Shown: positions 1 to 9,042 of the stretch, in pieces
Layout: every line of letters starts with the position of its first letter
How positions within the stretch are numbered: the first letter of the stretch is position 1
NCBI RefSeq assembly: GCF_004005965.1
Contig: NZ_SACY01000003.1
Coordinates: 62,001-126,000 of the forward strand
Length of the DNA stretch: 64,000 bases
Reading direction: 5' to 3'
Source of the DNA: Sandaracinomonas limnophila
Lineage (GTDB): Bacteria > Bacteroidota > Bacteroidia > Cytophagales > Spirosomataceae
Notes under the pieces: generated by a model
Databases searched by the model: none
The model's input: only the letters and a program-made list of their open reading frames with translations
Told to the model about the DNA's origin: nothing
Translations under genes and position numbers: made by a program

Positions 1-2326
1 GTGAAACCTCATCAAAAAACAAACGCCAAACCTTTTTTAAGAAGTTATGAGAACCTGATATACTGTTGGTATTCCAAGGCTTAAATTGTTCTAAAGGACC
101 CAAGAACATTTCATACACACGCAAAGTATCTGCGCCATATTTGGCAATTAAATCATCAGGATTTACGACATTGAATTTCGACTTCGACATCTTTTCCACT
201 TCCCAACCGCACACATATTTTCCATCTTCTAAAATAAATTCAGCATCCGCTGGCACATCATTTCTGCTCGATTTAAATGTCTCCACATCCAACACATCAT
301 TATCAACAATATTAACATCTACGTGTAGTGCAGCTACATCGTATTGATCTTTTAATCCATGAGAAACAAAAGTTACCTTCTCTGAATCTTTTACACGATA
401 AACAAAGTTAGAACGACCTTGAATCATACCTTGGTTGATCAATTTTTTGGCAAATTCTTCCTCTTTCACATAACCTAAATCCTTCAGGAATTTATTCCAA
501 AAACGAGAGTACAAAAGGTGTCCGGTTGCATGTTCTGAACCACCGATATACAAATCCACTGCCTGCCAATATTCGATAGATTCCTTACTAGCAAACGCAT
601 CCTTATTTTGAGCATCCATGTAACGATACCAATACCAAGACGATCCTGCCCAACCTGGCATGGTCGACCATTCGTAATCGTATTGTCCCTGGTACTTCCA
701 AGCATCGGCAGCTCTACCTAATGGTGGCTCCCCTGTTTCAGTTGGAAGGTATTTATCGATTTTAGGTAATTCCAAAGGCAATTCACTTTCCTGAATTAAA
801 TAAGGCAATAATTTACCCGAAGCACTAGGTTTGAAATATACAGGAACTGGTTCTCCCCAGTAACGCTGACGAGAAAATACCGCATTACGCATTCGATATT
901 GAACTTTACCATTTCCGATACCTTTTTCTTCTAACCAAGTAATTAATTTTTGTGTAGCTTCTTTATAGCTTAAACCATCAATCATTCCTGAATTGATGTA
1001 TTTTCCTTCTTTTGTATTATCTGCCTGTTTTTCGATATCCTTTTGAACATCTAAAATAGGAATGATTGGTAAATTAAAATGTGTTGCAAAATTCCAGTCG
1101 CGTTGATCCCCACTTGGCACACCCATTACCGCACCCGTTCCATATCCAGCCAACACATAATCCGCCAAATAAATTGGCACTTTTTCTCCATTGAATGGAT
1201 TGATCACAAATGATCCTGTGAATACACCAGAAACCTGTTTCACTTCCGACATACGATCTAACTCAGAGCGAGATTTTGCCCAATTGATATATTCCTCAAC
1301 CGCATTTTTTTGAGCAGCTGTGGTTAAATCCATCGCCCATTCATGTTCAGGAGCAAGTACCATAAAAGATACTCCATAAATCGTATCCACGCGAGTGGTA
1401 AAAACCTTAATTTTTTTATCTTGAAGATTGGCAACCGGTTCAAATATATCGAAATCAACCTCTGCACCTACTGATTTCCCAATCCAGTTTCTTTGTTGTT
1501 CTTTCAAAGAATCTACCCAATCAACTTCTTCTAATCCACGCAATAAACGGTCAGCATAAGCAGTGATTCGCATCGACCATTGGCGCATTTTCTTTTGCTC
1601 TACTGGATATCCCCCACGCTCTGAAACACCATCTTTTACCTCATCATTGGCCAAAACTGTTCCCAATGCCGGACACCAGTTCACCACTGAATCATCTAAA
1701 AAGGCTAAACGGAAGTTTAATAGGTATTCATATTTTTCGTCTTCAGAAAGTGATTTCCATTCTTCTGCTGATATACGAATCGTTTCATCATCACAAACAA
1801 CTTTTACACCAACACTTCCCTTTTCATTAAAAATGGCTATTAAAGTATCTATCGATTCTGCTTTGTCGGAATCTTGATTATACCAAGAGTTAAACAATTG
1901 CATGAAAATCCACTGAGTCCATTTATAATAAGATGGATCTGAGGTACGTACTTCTCTTGACCAATCGAATGAAAAACCAATATTTTTTAACTGCTCAATG
2001 TATCGAGTAATATTTTGTTCAGTGGTTATTGCAGGATGTTGACCCGTTTGAATCGCATATTGCTCAGCTGGTAAACCAAAAGAATCAAATCCCATCGGGT
2101 GCAAAACTTCATATCCTTTCAAACGCTTGTAGCGCGACATAATATCTGAAGCGATGTATCCAAGTGGGTGTCCAACGTGTAATCCAGCTCCCGAAGGATA
2201 CGGAAACATATCCAACACATAATACTTAGGCTTGTTAGGGTTAATAGAAGATTTGAAAGTTTTATTTTCTTCCCAAAAGGCTTGCCATTGTTTTTCAATC
2301 TCCTGAAAACGATACTCAGTACGCAT
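1..2326 (-). CDS. leuS: Leucyl-tRNA synthetase, 3' end outside window
   Basis: Class I aminoacyl-tRNA synthetase that charges tRNA-Leu in the cytoplasm. Translating the minus strand from the ATG at 2324-2326 gives an uninterrupted frame of 775 codons to the window edge. It begins [14 protein letters not shown] and carries the HIGH-type signature as [11 protein letters not shown] near residue 40. The KMSKS loop lies near residues 712-716 (bases 179-193). LeuRS is usually longer than 800 residues, so only the C-terminal anticodon-binding part is missing. The gene is divergent from the TauE/SafE gene. The start is chosen because the conserved N-terminal helix and catalytic motif follow it directly. 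A weak promoter-like TAATTTG lies upstream on the minus strand. Recognition is by motif and length, and I am very confident of the family. Confidence 0.96.
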   Translation of the reverse strand, partial: MRTEYRFQEIEKQWQAFWEENKTFKSSINPNKPKYYVLDMFPYPSGAGLHVGHPLGYIASDIMSRYKRLKGYEVLHPMGFDSFGLPAEQYAIQTGQHPAITTEQNITRYIEQLKNIGFSFDWSREVRTSDPSYYKWTQWIFMQLFNSWYNQDSDKAESIDTLIAIFNEKGSVGVKVVCDDETIRISAEEWKSLSEDEKYEYLLNFRLAFLDDSVVNWCPALGTVLANDEVKDGVSERGGYPVEQKKMRQWSMRITAYADRLLRGLEEVDWVDSLKEQQRNWIGKSVGAEVDFDIFEPVANLQDKKIKVFTTRVDTIYGVSFMVLAPEHEWAMDLTTAAQKNAVEEYINWAKSRSELDRMSEVKQVSGVFTGSFVINPFNGEKVPIYLADYVLAGYGTGAVMGVPSGDQRDWNFATHFNLPIIPILDVQKDIEKQADNTKEGKYINSGMIDGLSYKEATQKLITWLEEKGIGNGKVQYRMRNAVFSRQRYWGEPVPVYFKPSASGKLLPYLIQESELPLELPKIDKYLPTETGEPPLGRAADAWKYQGQYDYEWSTMPGWAGSSWYWYRYMDAQNKDAFASKESIEYWQAVDLYIGGSEHATGHLLYSRFWNKFLKDLGYVKEEEFAKKLINQGMIQGRSNFVYRVKDSEKVTFVSHGLKDQYDVAALHVDVNIVDNDVLDVETFKSSRNDVPADAEFILEDGKYVCGWEVEKMSKSKFNVVNPDDLIAKYGADTLRVYEMFLGPLEQFKPWNTNSISGSHNFLKKVWRLFFDEVS

Positions 2327-2397
2327 ATTTTTTGTTTGATGTTAAAAAAGGACTGCAAATTACGCTTTTTTCTTCAAAAAATATTTACTCTACTATA

Positions 2398-2428
2398 TTG
2401 GTAGATTTAATATATTTTTATACTTTTG
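2398..2428 (+). promoter_or_regulatory. Bacteroidetes-type promoter of the TauE/SafE gene
   Basis: A TTG at 2398-2400 is followed after 20 bases by TACTTTTG at 2421-2428, matching the Bacteroidetes -33/-7 consensus TTG and TAnnTTTG. Transcription would begin near 2435, which rules out the upstream ATG at 2332 and supports the GTG at 2446 as the start. Confidence 0.7.
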
Positions 2429-2445
2429 CAAAAAACATTTTTAAA

Positions 2446-3393
2446 GTGAGTTCAGAATCCAGTAAAACCAACAATCAATTTCCGCATTTATTCCAAGCTA
2501 TAAAGGTCATTTGGAATAGGCAAAGAAGCATTACGGAAGTAATCATACATATCAGTAATGCCCTGGCGCTGATGATTGTAGGACATTTATTATTCACTTA
2601 TTTCACTCCGGAAAAAATTTCGGGTATGTGGACCGAGCTTACGCCAGATGTATTGTATTATGTTTTGGGCGGATTCATTGCTCAAATGATTGATGGAGCT
2701 TTAGGAATGGCTTACGGCGTAACAGCAACTACTTTTTTATTGTCGGTGGGCATCACTCCTGCTGCAGCATCGGCAAGTGTTCATGCCTCAGAGGTATTTA
2801 CATCAGGTGTGTCTGGCTATATGCATTTAAAATTTGGCAATGTGAATTCCAAATTATTTAAAACCTTGGTCATTCCAGGTATCATTGGTGCCATATTAGG
2901 AGCTTATTTATTATCGAGTTTAGAAGAATATGCGGGTTACATTAAACCAATCGTTTCTATTTATACGTTAATCTTAGGTGGAATCATCATCAAAAAAGCC
3001 TTAGTAAAACGCATTCAAAAGAAGCCAACCAAACGTTTAGGCATCTTGGCACTATTTGGAGCATATTTAGATTCCATTGGTGGCGGAGGCTGGGGACCGA
3101 TTGTTAGTTCAACACTAATTGCTTCAGGTCGACATCCAAAGTACACCATTGGATCGGTAAACCTTACAGAATTCTTTGTTTCCTTAGCAAGTTCAATTAC
3201 TTTCTTTACAGTTATTGGATTAGGGTATTGGCAAGTAATTTTGGGTTTAATTCTAGGGGGTGTCATTGCAGCACCAATTGCTGCCAAATTAGCCAATAAA
3301 ATCCCTGTAAAAACCATGATGATTTTGGTAGGATTAGTGGTTATTATTGTTTCGATTCGACAAATAGTTTTAGGGGCTCCGAAGTTTTTTTAA
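2446..3393 (+). CDS. Sulfite exporter TauE/SafE family membrane protein
   Basis: Predicted integral membrane permease of the TauE/SafE family, which exports or imports small organosulfur or anionic compounds; the substrate here cannot be read from sequence. The frame is open from an ATG at 2332, but a good promoter lies between that ATG and a GTG at 2446, so I place the start at 2446 (315 residues, MSSESSKTNNQF). Hydrophobic helices fill the protein. The family hallmark is the internal repeat of two related segments: GGFIAQMIDGALGMAYGV in the first half and GAYLDSIGGGGWGP in the second. A short cytosolic basic stretch (KRIQKKPTKR) separates the halves. The gene stands alone and its 3' end overlaps the end of the convergent antitoxin gene by 4 bases. 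Confidence 0.88.
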   Translation: MSSESSKTNNQFPHLFQAIKVIWNRQRSITEVIIHISNALALMIVGHLLFTYFTPEKISGMWTELTPDVLYYVLGGFIAQMIDGALGMAYGVTATTFLLSVGITPAAASASVHASEVFTSGVSGYMHLKFGNVNSKLFKTLVIPGIIGAILGAYLLSSLEEYAGYIKPIVSIYTLILGGIIIKKALVKRIQKKPTKRLGILALFGAYLDSIGGGGWGPIVSSTLIASGRHPKYTIGSVNLTEFFVSLASSITFFTVIGLGYWQVILGLILGGVIAAPIAAKLANKIPVKTMMILVGLVVIIVSIRQIVLGAPKFF

Positions 3394-3746
3394 TACGCCT
3401 TTATCAAAACCTCAGCTGAAATATTTAATTTTTCATGTAAATGACGAATCATTTCAATAGACAATTTGCGCTTTTTATTTAGTATTTCACTCGCTCTACT
3501 TTTCAAGCCAACTACCTTTGCAAGGTCTTTTTGAGAGTAACCCAATTGCTCCATTCTAAATTTGATCGCATCAATAGGATCAGGAAAGCCGATGGGCAAA
3601 TGTTCATTTTCGTAGTGATCCACTAGGATACCTAAAATTTCTAACTCATCACCTTCAATGCTTCCTGGTTCAGAATCAAAGATTATTTCCAATCTATCTA
3701 AAGCTCTTTGGTAATCTTCTTCTGTTTTAATTGGCTTAATTTCCAT
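3390..3746 (-). CDS. HigA-type antitoxin with XRE helix-turn-helix
   Basis: Small (118 aa) DNA-binding antitoxin of a type II toxin-antitoxin pair. The N-terminal half is acidic and helical. The C-terminal half holds a Cro/C1-type helix-turn-helix (LGYSQKDLAKVVGLKSRASEILNKKR, interrupted here by helix boundaries). Its start lies 5 bases after the end of the toxin gene, giving toxin-first order as in HigBA. As known for the family, it should neutralise the toxin by direct binding and repress its own operon, with the palindrome at 4076-4090 as a likely operator. Assignment to HigA rather than another XRE antitoxin rests on the partner's sequence. Confidence 0.85.
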   Translation of the reverse strand: MEIKPIKTEEDYQRALDRLEIIFDSEPGSIEGDELEILGILVDHYENEHLPIGFPDPIDAIKFRMEQLGYSQKDLAKVVGLKSRASEILNKKRKLSIEMIRHLHEKLNISAEVLIKAY

Positions 3747-3751
3747 ATAAT

Positions 3752-4045
3752 TTAAATTTCATTTGCATCTATTTTGTCATAATCCACATGAGTACCTATA
3801 AATCGAATCCAAATCATTTGATAATTAAAATTTATTCGAACAATCAATCGATATCTATTACCCTTAATATTAAATACAACACGATTATCTTTTAATATAC
3901 TTGCACTTGGGTAGGCTAGTTTTATAGCTTGTATGCTATTCCAATTCGAATTAGTTGCTTCTAAATACCATGATTTCAATTGTTGTTCACAATCTGGATA
4001 ATTTTCCCAAAATTCCCTTAAAGTTCTTTTAGATATGATTCTCAA
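3752..4045 (-). CDS. HigB-type mRNA interferase toxin
   Basis: Toxin of a type II pair, 97 aa, of the HigB/RelE fold; family members cleave mRNA on the ribosome. The sequence begins with the HigB-typical run ISKRTLREFWENYPDCEQQL and continues with the strands FNIKGNRYRLIVRINF and MIWIRFIGTHVDYDKID. The conserved terminal THxDYDKID segment is characteristic of HigB_toxin proteins. The only start that preserves the conserved N-terminus is a TTG at 4043-4045, so a weak, non-ATG start is likely; low translation would suit a toxin. It is followed after 5 bases by the antitoxin gene. Confidence 0.86.
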   Translation of the reverse strand: MRIISKRTLREFWENYPDCEQQLKSWYLEATNSNWNSIQAIKLAYPSASILKDNRVVFNIKGNRYRLIVRINFNYQMIWIRFIGTHVDYDKIDANEI

Positions 4046-4075
4046 TCGTATTAATGGTTTAAAATTAGAAAATAA

Positions 4076-4090
4076 TTCCCAAAACGGGAA
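4076..4090. promoter_or_regulatory. Inverted repeat upstream of higBA, candidate operator
   Basis: TTCCC and GGGAA flank a 5-base centre (AAAAC), 31 bases upstream of the toxin start. A minus-strand -7-like element (TAATTTTA, 4060-4067) lies just downstream, so a repressor bound here would cover the -33 region. HigA family antitoxins commonly autoregulate. The assignment is an inference from position and symmetry. Confidence 0.45.
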
Positions 4091-4201
4091 CTACCTATTA
4101 ACGTATTTTTAAATATTTTTAAAATTAAATCCTATCCAATAGAATGCCAATCTAAAAATTGATAAAAAACTGATAATTTCTCCGATATTTGTATTGAAAA
4201 A

Positions 4202-5500
4202 ATGCAAATATTAATGAAAACGAATTCCAATGAACTTCTATCGATATTCTTGAAATCCTCTGGAGTTTCTACAGATACGCGAAAAATTCAAACAGGAAAT
4301 TTATTTTTTGCATTAAAAGGTCCCAATTTCAATGCCAATTCATTGGCAAAAGAAGCTTTAGAAAAAGGTGCTTCCTACGTAGTAATTGATGATGAAGCGT
4401 TTGATATAGGAGAAAAAACGCTGTTGGTTTCTGATGGACTTTTGGCTCTTCAAACCTTGGCCAGAGATTATCGTAAGACCCTAAAGATTCCGGTAATTGG
4501 ACTTACAGGCTCCAATGGAAAAACGACTACCAAAGAATTGATTTTTTCAGTTCTTTCCCAAAAATATCATTGCTTTGCAACTGCTGGGAACTTAAATAAT
4601 CATATTGGAGTACCTCTTAGCTTACTTTCAATAAAACCTTCACATGAAATTGCTGTCATTGAAATGGGTGCCAATAAAGTGGGCGACATCAAGGAATTAG
4701 CAGACATTGCACTTCCAACACACGGTTTAATTACAAATATTGGCAAAGCCCATTTAGAAGGTTTTGGTGGAATAGAAGGAATTAAAAAAGGCAAAGGAGA
4801 ATTGTTTGATTTTATAGCTGAAAACAAAGGAACTGTATTTATTCCTTATCAGTCTAATGGTGTTAGAGAAGTATTTGAGTCGAGAAAATTTGAAAGGGTT
4901 ATTGAAACGAATCAGGCTATTCCTACACATTTAGTAGAGGCAAAACCTACGGTGGTTTATGAGTCGAAAGGAAAAAACATAAAAACCCATTTACCAGGAA
5001 TCTATAATTTTGAAAATATTCAAATGGCTTTGACAGTGGGAAGCTTTTTTGGACTAAACGAAGAACAATGTCATGAAGGGGTTGCTAGTTACGCTCCCAA
5101 TAATCACAGAAGCCAATTTTTGAAAATTGGATCCAATCAAGTTTTAATGGATGCCTATAATGCGAATCCATCATCCATGTCGGCCGCTATTGAACATTTC
5201 AATGACACAGATCATTTTCCGAAAATTTTAATTTTGGGAGACATGTTCGAATTAGGAGATTCATCTGCCGAAGAGCATGAAGAAATCGGCAAATTAATTG
5301 CAAAATGTAAATTCGACAAGGTGCTTTTAGTTGGAAACCATTTCCAAAATGCCTTAATTCATCTACCAAATGCATTTTATTTCCCTGACAAATTTGGCCT
5401 TCACACCTGGCTACAAGATCATAAAATCGAAAATTCATTTTTATTGGTAAAGGGGTCGAGAGGGATACAGTTGGAGTCTGTTCTACAGTTTTTAGAGTGA
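4202..5500 (+). CDS. murF: UDP-N-acetylmuramoyl-tripeptide--D-alanyl-D-alanine ligase
   Basis: Cytoplasmic ATP-dependent Mur ligase that adds D-Ala-D-Ala to the UDP-MurNAc-tripeptide, the last soluble step of peptidoglycan precursor synthesis. The protein (432 aa) has the MurF N-terminal domain with STDTRKIQTGNLFFALKG, the ATP-binding loop GSNGKTTTKE near residues 102-111, the central motif NIGKAHLEGFGG and the C-terminal MDAYNANPSSM segment with ILGDMFELG. A -7-like TATTTG at 4186-4191 lies very close to the ATG at 4202. The transcript may therefore start almost at the gene, and the next ATG (4214, MKTNSNELL) could be the true start. It stands alone, away from other mur genes. Confidence 0.95.
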   Translation: MQILMKTNSNELLSIFLKSSGVSTDTRKIQTGNLFFALKGPNFNANSLAKEALEKGASYVVIDDEAFDIGEKTLLVSDGLLALQTLARDYRKTLKIPVIGLTGSNGKTTTKELIFSVLSQKYHCFATAGNLNNHIGVPLSLLSIKPSHEIAVIEMGANKVGDIKELADIALPTHGLITNIGKAHLEGFGGIEGIKKGKGELFDFIAENKGTVFIPYQSNGVREVFESRKFERVIETNQAIPTHLVEAKPTVVYESKGKNIKTHLPGIYNFENIQMALTVGSFFGLNEEQCHEGVASYAPNNHRSQFLKIGSNQVLMDAYNANPSSMSAAIEHFNDTDHFPKILILGDMFELGDSSAEEHEEIGKLIAKCKFDKVLLVGNHFQNALIHLPNAFYFPDKFGLHTWLQDHKIENSFLLVKGSRGIQLESVLQFLE

Positions 5501-5586
5501 GGTAATTAGCAAGAAAGTAAAGTAAAGTTTGTCAGTATTTTTCTCTAGCATTCCACTTTATCCTATGTACTAATCTCTTTTTTTAC

Positions 5587-5594
5587 TAAATTTG
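5587..5594 (+). promoter_or_regulatory. -7 element of ahcY
   Basis: TAAATTTG matches the Bacteroidetes -7 consensus TAnnTTTG and would give a leader of about 25 bases before the ATG at 5626. No clear TTG is seen at the expected -33 distance. Confidence 0.55.
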
Positions 5595-5625
5595 CACTTT
5601 ATTTAGAAATCAACACAAAAAAGCA

Positions 5626-6942
5626 ATGTCAAATTCTTCAATTCATTACCTTCCTTACAAAGTAAAAGATATTAGTTTGGCTGAATGGGGCCGCAAAGAA
5701 ATTAAATTGGCTGAGGCAGAAATGCCAGGATTGATGTCATTAAGAGCAGAATTTGGAAAATCTCAACCTTTAAAAGGTGCGAGAATTGCAGGTTGTTTGC
5801 ACATGACAATCCAAACAGCTGTTTTAATTGAAACTTTAACTGCATTGGGAGCTGATGTTACTTGGTCTTCTTGCAATATTTTCTCAACACAAGATCACGC
5901 AGCAGCGGCAATAGCAGCAGCAGGCATTCCAGTTTATGCTTGGAAAGGTCAAAACGAAGAGGAATTCAATTGGTGTATTGAGCAAACTTTGTTCTTTGGA
6001 GAAGATCGCCAACCATTAAATATGATTTTGGACGATGGTGGTGATTTAACTAACATGGTATTTGATGAATATCCAGAGTTAATCGCAGGAATCAAAGGTT
6101 TATCTGAAGAAACAACAACGGGCGTTCACCGTTTGTACGAGCGTATGAAAAACGGAACATTGCATTTACCTGCAATTAACGTAAACGACTCCGTAACAAA
6201 ATCAAAATTTGATAACAAATACGGCTGTAAGGAGTCATTGGTAGATGCGATTCGTCGTGCTACTGACTTAATGTTGGCTGGAAAGGTAGCTGTAGTAGCT
6301 GGTTATGGTGATGTAGGAAAAGGATCTGCAGATTCTTTACGTGGGGCAGGTTGTCGTGTTTTAGTTACAGAAATTGACCCAATTTGTGCTTTACAAGCTG
6401 CAATGGACGGTTATGAAGTAGTTACAATGGACGAAGCTGCTACTCGCGCTAACATTTTTGTAACGGCAACTGGAAACATTGGCATCATCAAAGATCGTCA
6501 TTTCAAAGCAATGAAAGACAAGGCGATCGTTTGTAATATTGGTCACTTTGACAACGAGATAGACATGGCTTGGTTGAATGGCAACTTTGGTAACACAAAA
6601 GAGCAAATCAAACCACAAGTTGATATGTACAATGTAAATGGTAACAATATCATCGTTTTAGCAGAAGGTCGTTTGGTGAATTTAGGTTGCGCAATGGGTC
6701 ACCCATCTTTCGTAATGTCGAATTCATTCTCAAACCAAACTTTGGCACAAATTGAATTGTGGACAAACTCGGCTAGCTACGAAAACCAAGTGTACATTCT
6801 TCCAAAACACCTAGATGAGAAAGTTGCCTTCTTGCACTTAGCTCACATTGGTGCTAAATTAGAAAAATTAGATTCAGCTCAAGCAGAATACATCGGCGTA
6901 AAAGTTGATGGACCGTTCAAGCCGGAGCATTACAGATACTAG
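5626..6942 (+). CDS. ahcY: Adenosylhomocysteinase
   Basis: S-adenosyl-L-homocysteine hydrolase, an NAD-dependent cytosolic enzyme that splits SAH to adenosine and homocysteine and relieves product inhibition of methyltransferases. The 438-residue protein is full length for the bacterial family. It has the N-terminal segment [16 protein letters not shown], the substrate site [21 protein letters not shown], the Rossmann motif [10 protein letters not shown] and the C-terminal tail ending KPEHYRY. The stop codon TAG shares its last two bases with the first unit of the octamer array that follows. Confidence 0.97.
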   Translation: MSNSSIHYLPYKVKDISLAEWGRKEIKLAEAEMPGLMSLRAEFGKSQPLKGARIAGCLHMTIQTAVLIETLTALGADVTWSSCNIFSTQDHAAAAIAAAGIPVYAWKGQNEEEFNWCIEQTLFFGEDRQPLNMILDDGGDLTNMVFDEYPELIAGIKGLSEETTTGVHRLYERMKNGTLHLPAINVNDSVTKSKFDNKYGCKESLVDAIRRATDLMLAGKVAVVAGYGDVGKGSADSLRGAGCRVLVTEIDPICALQAAMDGYEVVTMDEAATRANIFVTATGNIGIIKDRHFKAMKDKAIVCNIGHFDNEIDMAWLNGNFGNTKEQIKPQVDMYNVNGNNIIVLAEGRLVNLGCAMGHPSFVMSNSFSNQTLAQIELWTNSASYENQVYILPKHLDEKVAFLHLAHIGAKLEKLDSAQAEYIGVKVDGPFKPEHYRY

Positions 6943-7154
6943 GAATTGAGGAATTGAGGAATCGAAGAATTGAGGAATCGAAGAATTGAGGAATCGAAGA
7001 ATCGAGGAATTGAGGAATCGGAGAATCGAAGAATCGGAGAATTGAGGAATCGGAGAATCGAAGAATCGGAGAATCGAAGAATCGGAGAATTGAGGAATCG
7101 GAGAATTGAGGAATCGGAGAATCAGAGAATCGAGGAATTGAGGAATTGAGGAAA
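6941..7154 (+). repeat. Octamer tandem array RRGAATYG (26 units) after ahcY
   Basis: Twenty-six contiguous 8-base units occupy 6941-7148, followed by a decayed unit. Read in the phase AATYGRRG, almost all units are one of three types: AATTGAGG, AATCGAAG or AATCGGAG, with a few AATCGAGG. All differences between units are transitions. The first unit supplies the AG of the ahcY stop codon. Eight is not a multiple of three, so TGA occurs in every forward frame. The array is inverted relative to the related array inside the next gene at 7339-7410. The bases from 7155 to 7229 hold a GC-richer scrap (CCGGAGGTAGAGGCGAGCA) of unknown origin. Confidence 0.95.
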
Positions 7155-7229
7155 CAAAACCGGAGGTAGAGGCGAGCAAAGCGAGGAAACCCGAAGCCAC
7201 AATTTGAGAATTTCTAAAACAGCTTTTAT

Positions 7230-7260
7230 AAAACGGCCCCAATGGGGTCGTTTTGCTTTT
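7230..7260 (+). terminator. Rho-independent terminator of ahcY
   Basis: AAAACGGCCCC, loop AAT and GGGGTCGTTTT form a strong hairpin with a single mismatch, followed by a T-rich stretch (TTTTGCTTTT). It lies beyond the octamer array and before the promoter of the M1 peptidase. Confidence 0.75.
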
Positions 7261-7278
7261 AAGGCAATAAATATTTCG

Positions 7279-7286
7279 TATATTTA
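7279..7286 (+). promoter_or_regulatory. -7-like element of the M1 peptidase gene
   Basis: TATATTTA matches TAnnTTTG at seven of eight positions and would start transcription near 7292, about 24 bases before the ATG at 7316. This supports that ATG although its first codons lie in repeat DNA. Confidence 0.35.
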
Positions 7287-7315
7287 TCACCAACAATTTC
7301 ATCATTTCAATTTAT

Positions 7316-8986
7316 ATGTATTTATTTTCCAAAATCCCCCAATTCCCAAATTCTCAGATTCCCAGGTTCCCCAATTCCTCAATTCTTCGATTCCCAGATT
7401 CACATATTCTTTGCTTCTTCCTACTTCTTACCTCATATTTATCATTTGCCCAATCCTTCTCCCACACAGATACCCTTCGTGGAGGCTTGAGACCCGAAAG
7501 AACTTCTTTTGATGTAAAACATTACAATCTTTCTGTCAAAGTAGATATCACCAATAAATCCATTTCTGGAAGTAATGAAATCAGTTTTGGGGTTGTAGAA
7601 AAGACAAAAAAAATTCAAATTGATTTATTTGCCAATATGATTGTTGACAAAATTTCAATGAAAGGGAAAAGCTTAAGTTTTAAAAGAGATGGGAATGCCA
7701 TTTTCATTCAATTTCCTAATGAATTAACAAAGGGAAGCAATGAAAAAATACTAATAGAATACCATGGGCAACCCAGGGCGGCAGTTCGTCCCCCATGGGA
7801 TGGTGGATTTTCCTGGACCAAAGATCCCGAAGGAAATCCATGGGTAACGGTTTCTTGTGAAGGGCTTGGCGCTTCGGTTTGGTGGCCCTGCAAAGACCAT
7901 CCGGCAGATGAACCAGAGTCGGCAGATATACATGTGGAAGTACCATCCGAGCTAACGGCTGTTTCCAATGGCAATTTGATTTCAAAGGTTGCAAAAGGAT
8001 CAACTACCCAATGGAATTGGCATGTGAGCTACCCTATTAACACCTACAACATATCTCTAAATATAGCTAAATACGCACATTGGTCAGAGCAACTTACCCA
8101 GTTAAATGGCAAAACACTTGATTTAGATTATTATGTATTGGAAAAAAATCTAGATAAGGCGAGAGCCCATTTCCAACAAAGTAGAGAAATGCTATTAATT
8201 TTTGAAAAGTATTTTGGCCCCTACCCTTTTCCAAAAGACGGTTACTGCTTAGTAGAAACAGATTATTGGGGCATGGAGCATCAATCGGCAGTTGCCTACG
8301 GCAATCATTACAAAAATAATCCTTTTGGCTTCGACTTCATCATCATTCATGAGTCGGCACATGAATGGTTTGGCAATTCAATTTCTTGTTCGGATCATGC
8401 CGATTTATGGATCCATGAAGCAACAGGTACTTACGCTGAGGCTGTTTATTTGGAAGAAAAAATGGGCAAAGATATGACCCAAAAATATCTGAATGGCCAA
8501 AAGGAACGCATTAAAGGAAAATATCCAATCGTGGGACCATATGGAGTGAATTACCAAAGTCCCGACTCCGACATGTACTTCAAAGGCACCTGGATGTTCC
8601 ACACCATACGAAGCATTGTGAACGATGATTTGCTTTGGTTTAAAACTATAAAAGATTTTTGCTTAGATTTTTACCACAAAAATACCAGTACAGAGGAAGT
8701 AGTTAGATATTTTGACAACAAACTAAATAAAAACATTAAACCGTTGATGGATTTTTATTTATTTATGACAGAATACCCAACCTTGGAATATAAATATTTA
8801 GGGGGCACCTTGACTTACCGTTGGAAAAACTTACCTGACAACATTCACATGCCAGTAGATTTGTTAAAAGGCAAGTCAGATAAGATACGATTGACCCCAA
8901 CTCAAAATTGGCAAGAATTAAAAATTGAAAACGGATTTCAGTTTGATACGGAACATTTTTTGATGAATGTAGAAAAGCTAAATTAA
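7316..8986 (+). CDS. M1 family zinc metallopeptidase, exported
   Basis: Predicted zinc aminopeptidase of the M1 (gluzincin) family, 556 aa. The zinc site is HESAH at residues 345-349 with the third ligand E368 (HEATGTYAE), the family spacing HExxH-18-E. The substrate-anchoring GAMEN loop appears as GMEHQSA, a clear deviation. The N-terminal beta domain (about 65-215) precedes the catalytic domain. Residues 33-46 (LCFFLLLTSYLSFAQ region) look like the hydrophobic core and cleavage site of a signal peptide, so the enzyme is probably periplasmic or surface-exposed. The preceding 30 residues are encoded by the inverted octamer array and give an unusual Pro/Phe/Ser-rich leader. It stops directly where the purQ promoter begins. 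Confidence 0.87.
   Translation: MYLFSKIPQFPNSQIPRFPNSSILRFPDSHILCFFLLLTSYLSFAQSFSHTDTLRGGLRPERTSFDVKHYNLSVKVDITNKSISGSNEISFGVVEKTKKIQIDLFANMIVDKISMKGKSLSFKRDGNAIFIQFPNELTKGSNEKILIEYHGQPRAAVRPPWDGGFSWTKDPEGNPWVTVSCEGLGASVWWPCKDHPADEPESADIHVEVPSELTAVSNGNLISKVAKGSTTQWNWHVSYPINTYNISLNIAKYAHWSEQLTQLNGKTLDLDYYVLEKNLDKARAHFQQSREMLLIFEKYFGPYPFPKDGYCLVETDYWGMEHQSAVAYGNHYKNNPFGFDFIIIHESAHEWFGNSISCSDHADLWIHEATGTYAEAVYLEEKMGKDMTQKYLNGQKERIKGKYPIVGPYGVNYQSPDSDMYFKGTWMFHTIRSIVNDDLLWFKTIKDFCLDFYHKNTSTEEVVRYFDNKLNKNIKPLMDFYLFMTEYPTLEYKYLGGTLTYRWKNLPDNIHMPVDLLKGKSDKIRLTPTQNWQELKIENGFQFDTEHFLMNVEKLN
7339..7410 (-). repeat. Inverted octamer array inside the M1 peptidase start
   Basis: Nine 8-base units (CCAATTCC, CAAATTCT, CAGATTCC and variants) form the reverse complement of the RRGAATYG family. 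They encode about residues 9-31 of the M1 peptidase. The units are more diverged than in the array at 6941-7148, and the reading frame through them is open. Confidence 0.9.
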
Positions 8987-9019
8987 TTGCCAAAAATCCA
9001 TAAAAAAGCCGTATTTTTG
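8987..9019 (+). promoter_or_regulatory. Promoter of purQ
   Basis: TTG at 8987-8989 and TATTTTTG at 9012-9019 are separated by 22 bases, close to the Bacteroidetes consensus. Transcription would start near 9026 with a short leader of about 17 bases. The promoter begins on the base after the preceding stop codon. Confidence 0.7.
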
Positions 9020-9042
9020 CAAAAATTTTTAAAACAAAATCA

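Noticed and set aside
2332-2445. N-terminal extension of the TauE/SafE gene from an ATG at 2332
   Set aside because: A strong -33/-7 promoter lies inside it and it nearly abuts the divergent leuS start; a GTG at 2446 is the better start.
6941-7154. CRISPR-like array
   Set aside because: Units are directly adjacent without spacers, and no cas gene is in the window.
6874-7305. Long minus-strand frame with a Pro/Phe/Ser/Leu repeat protein
   Set aside because: It is the translation of the octamer array and overlaps the ahcY 3' end; the repeat peptide has no domain and the frame is open only because the reverse strand of the unit lacks stops.
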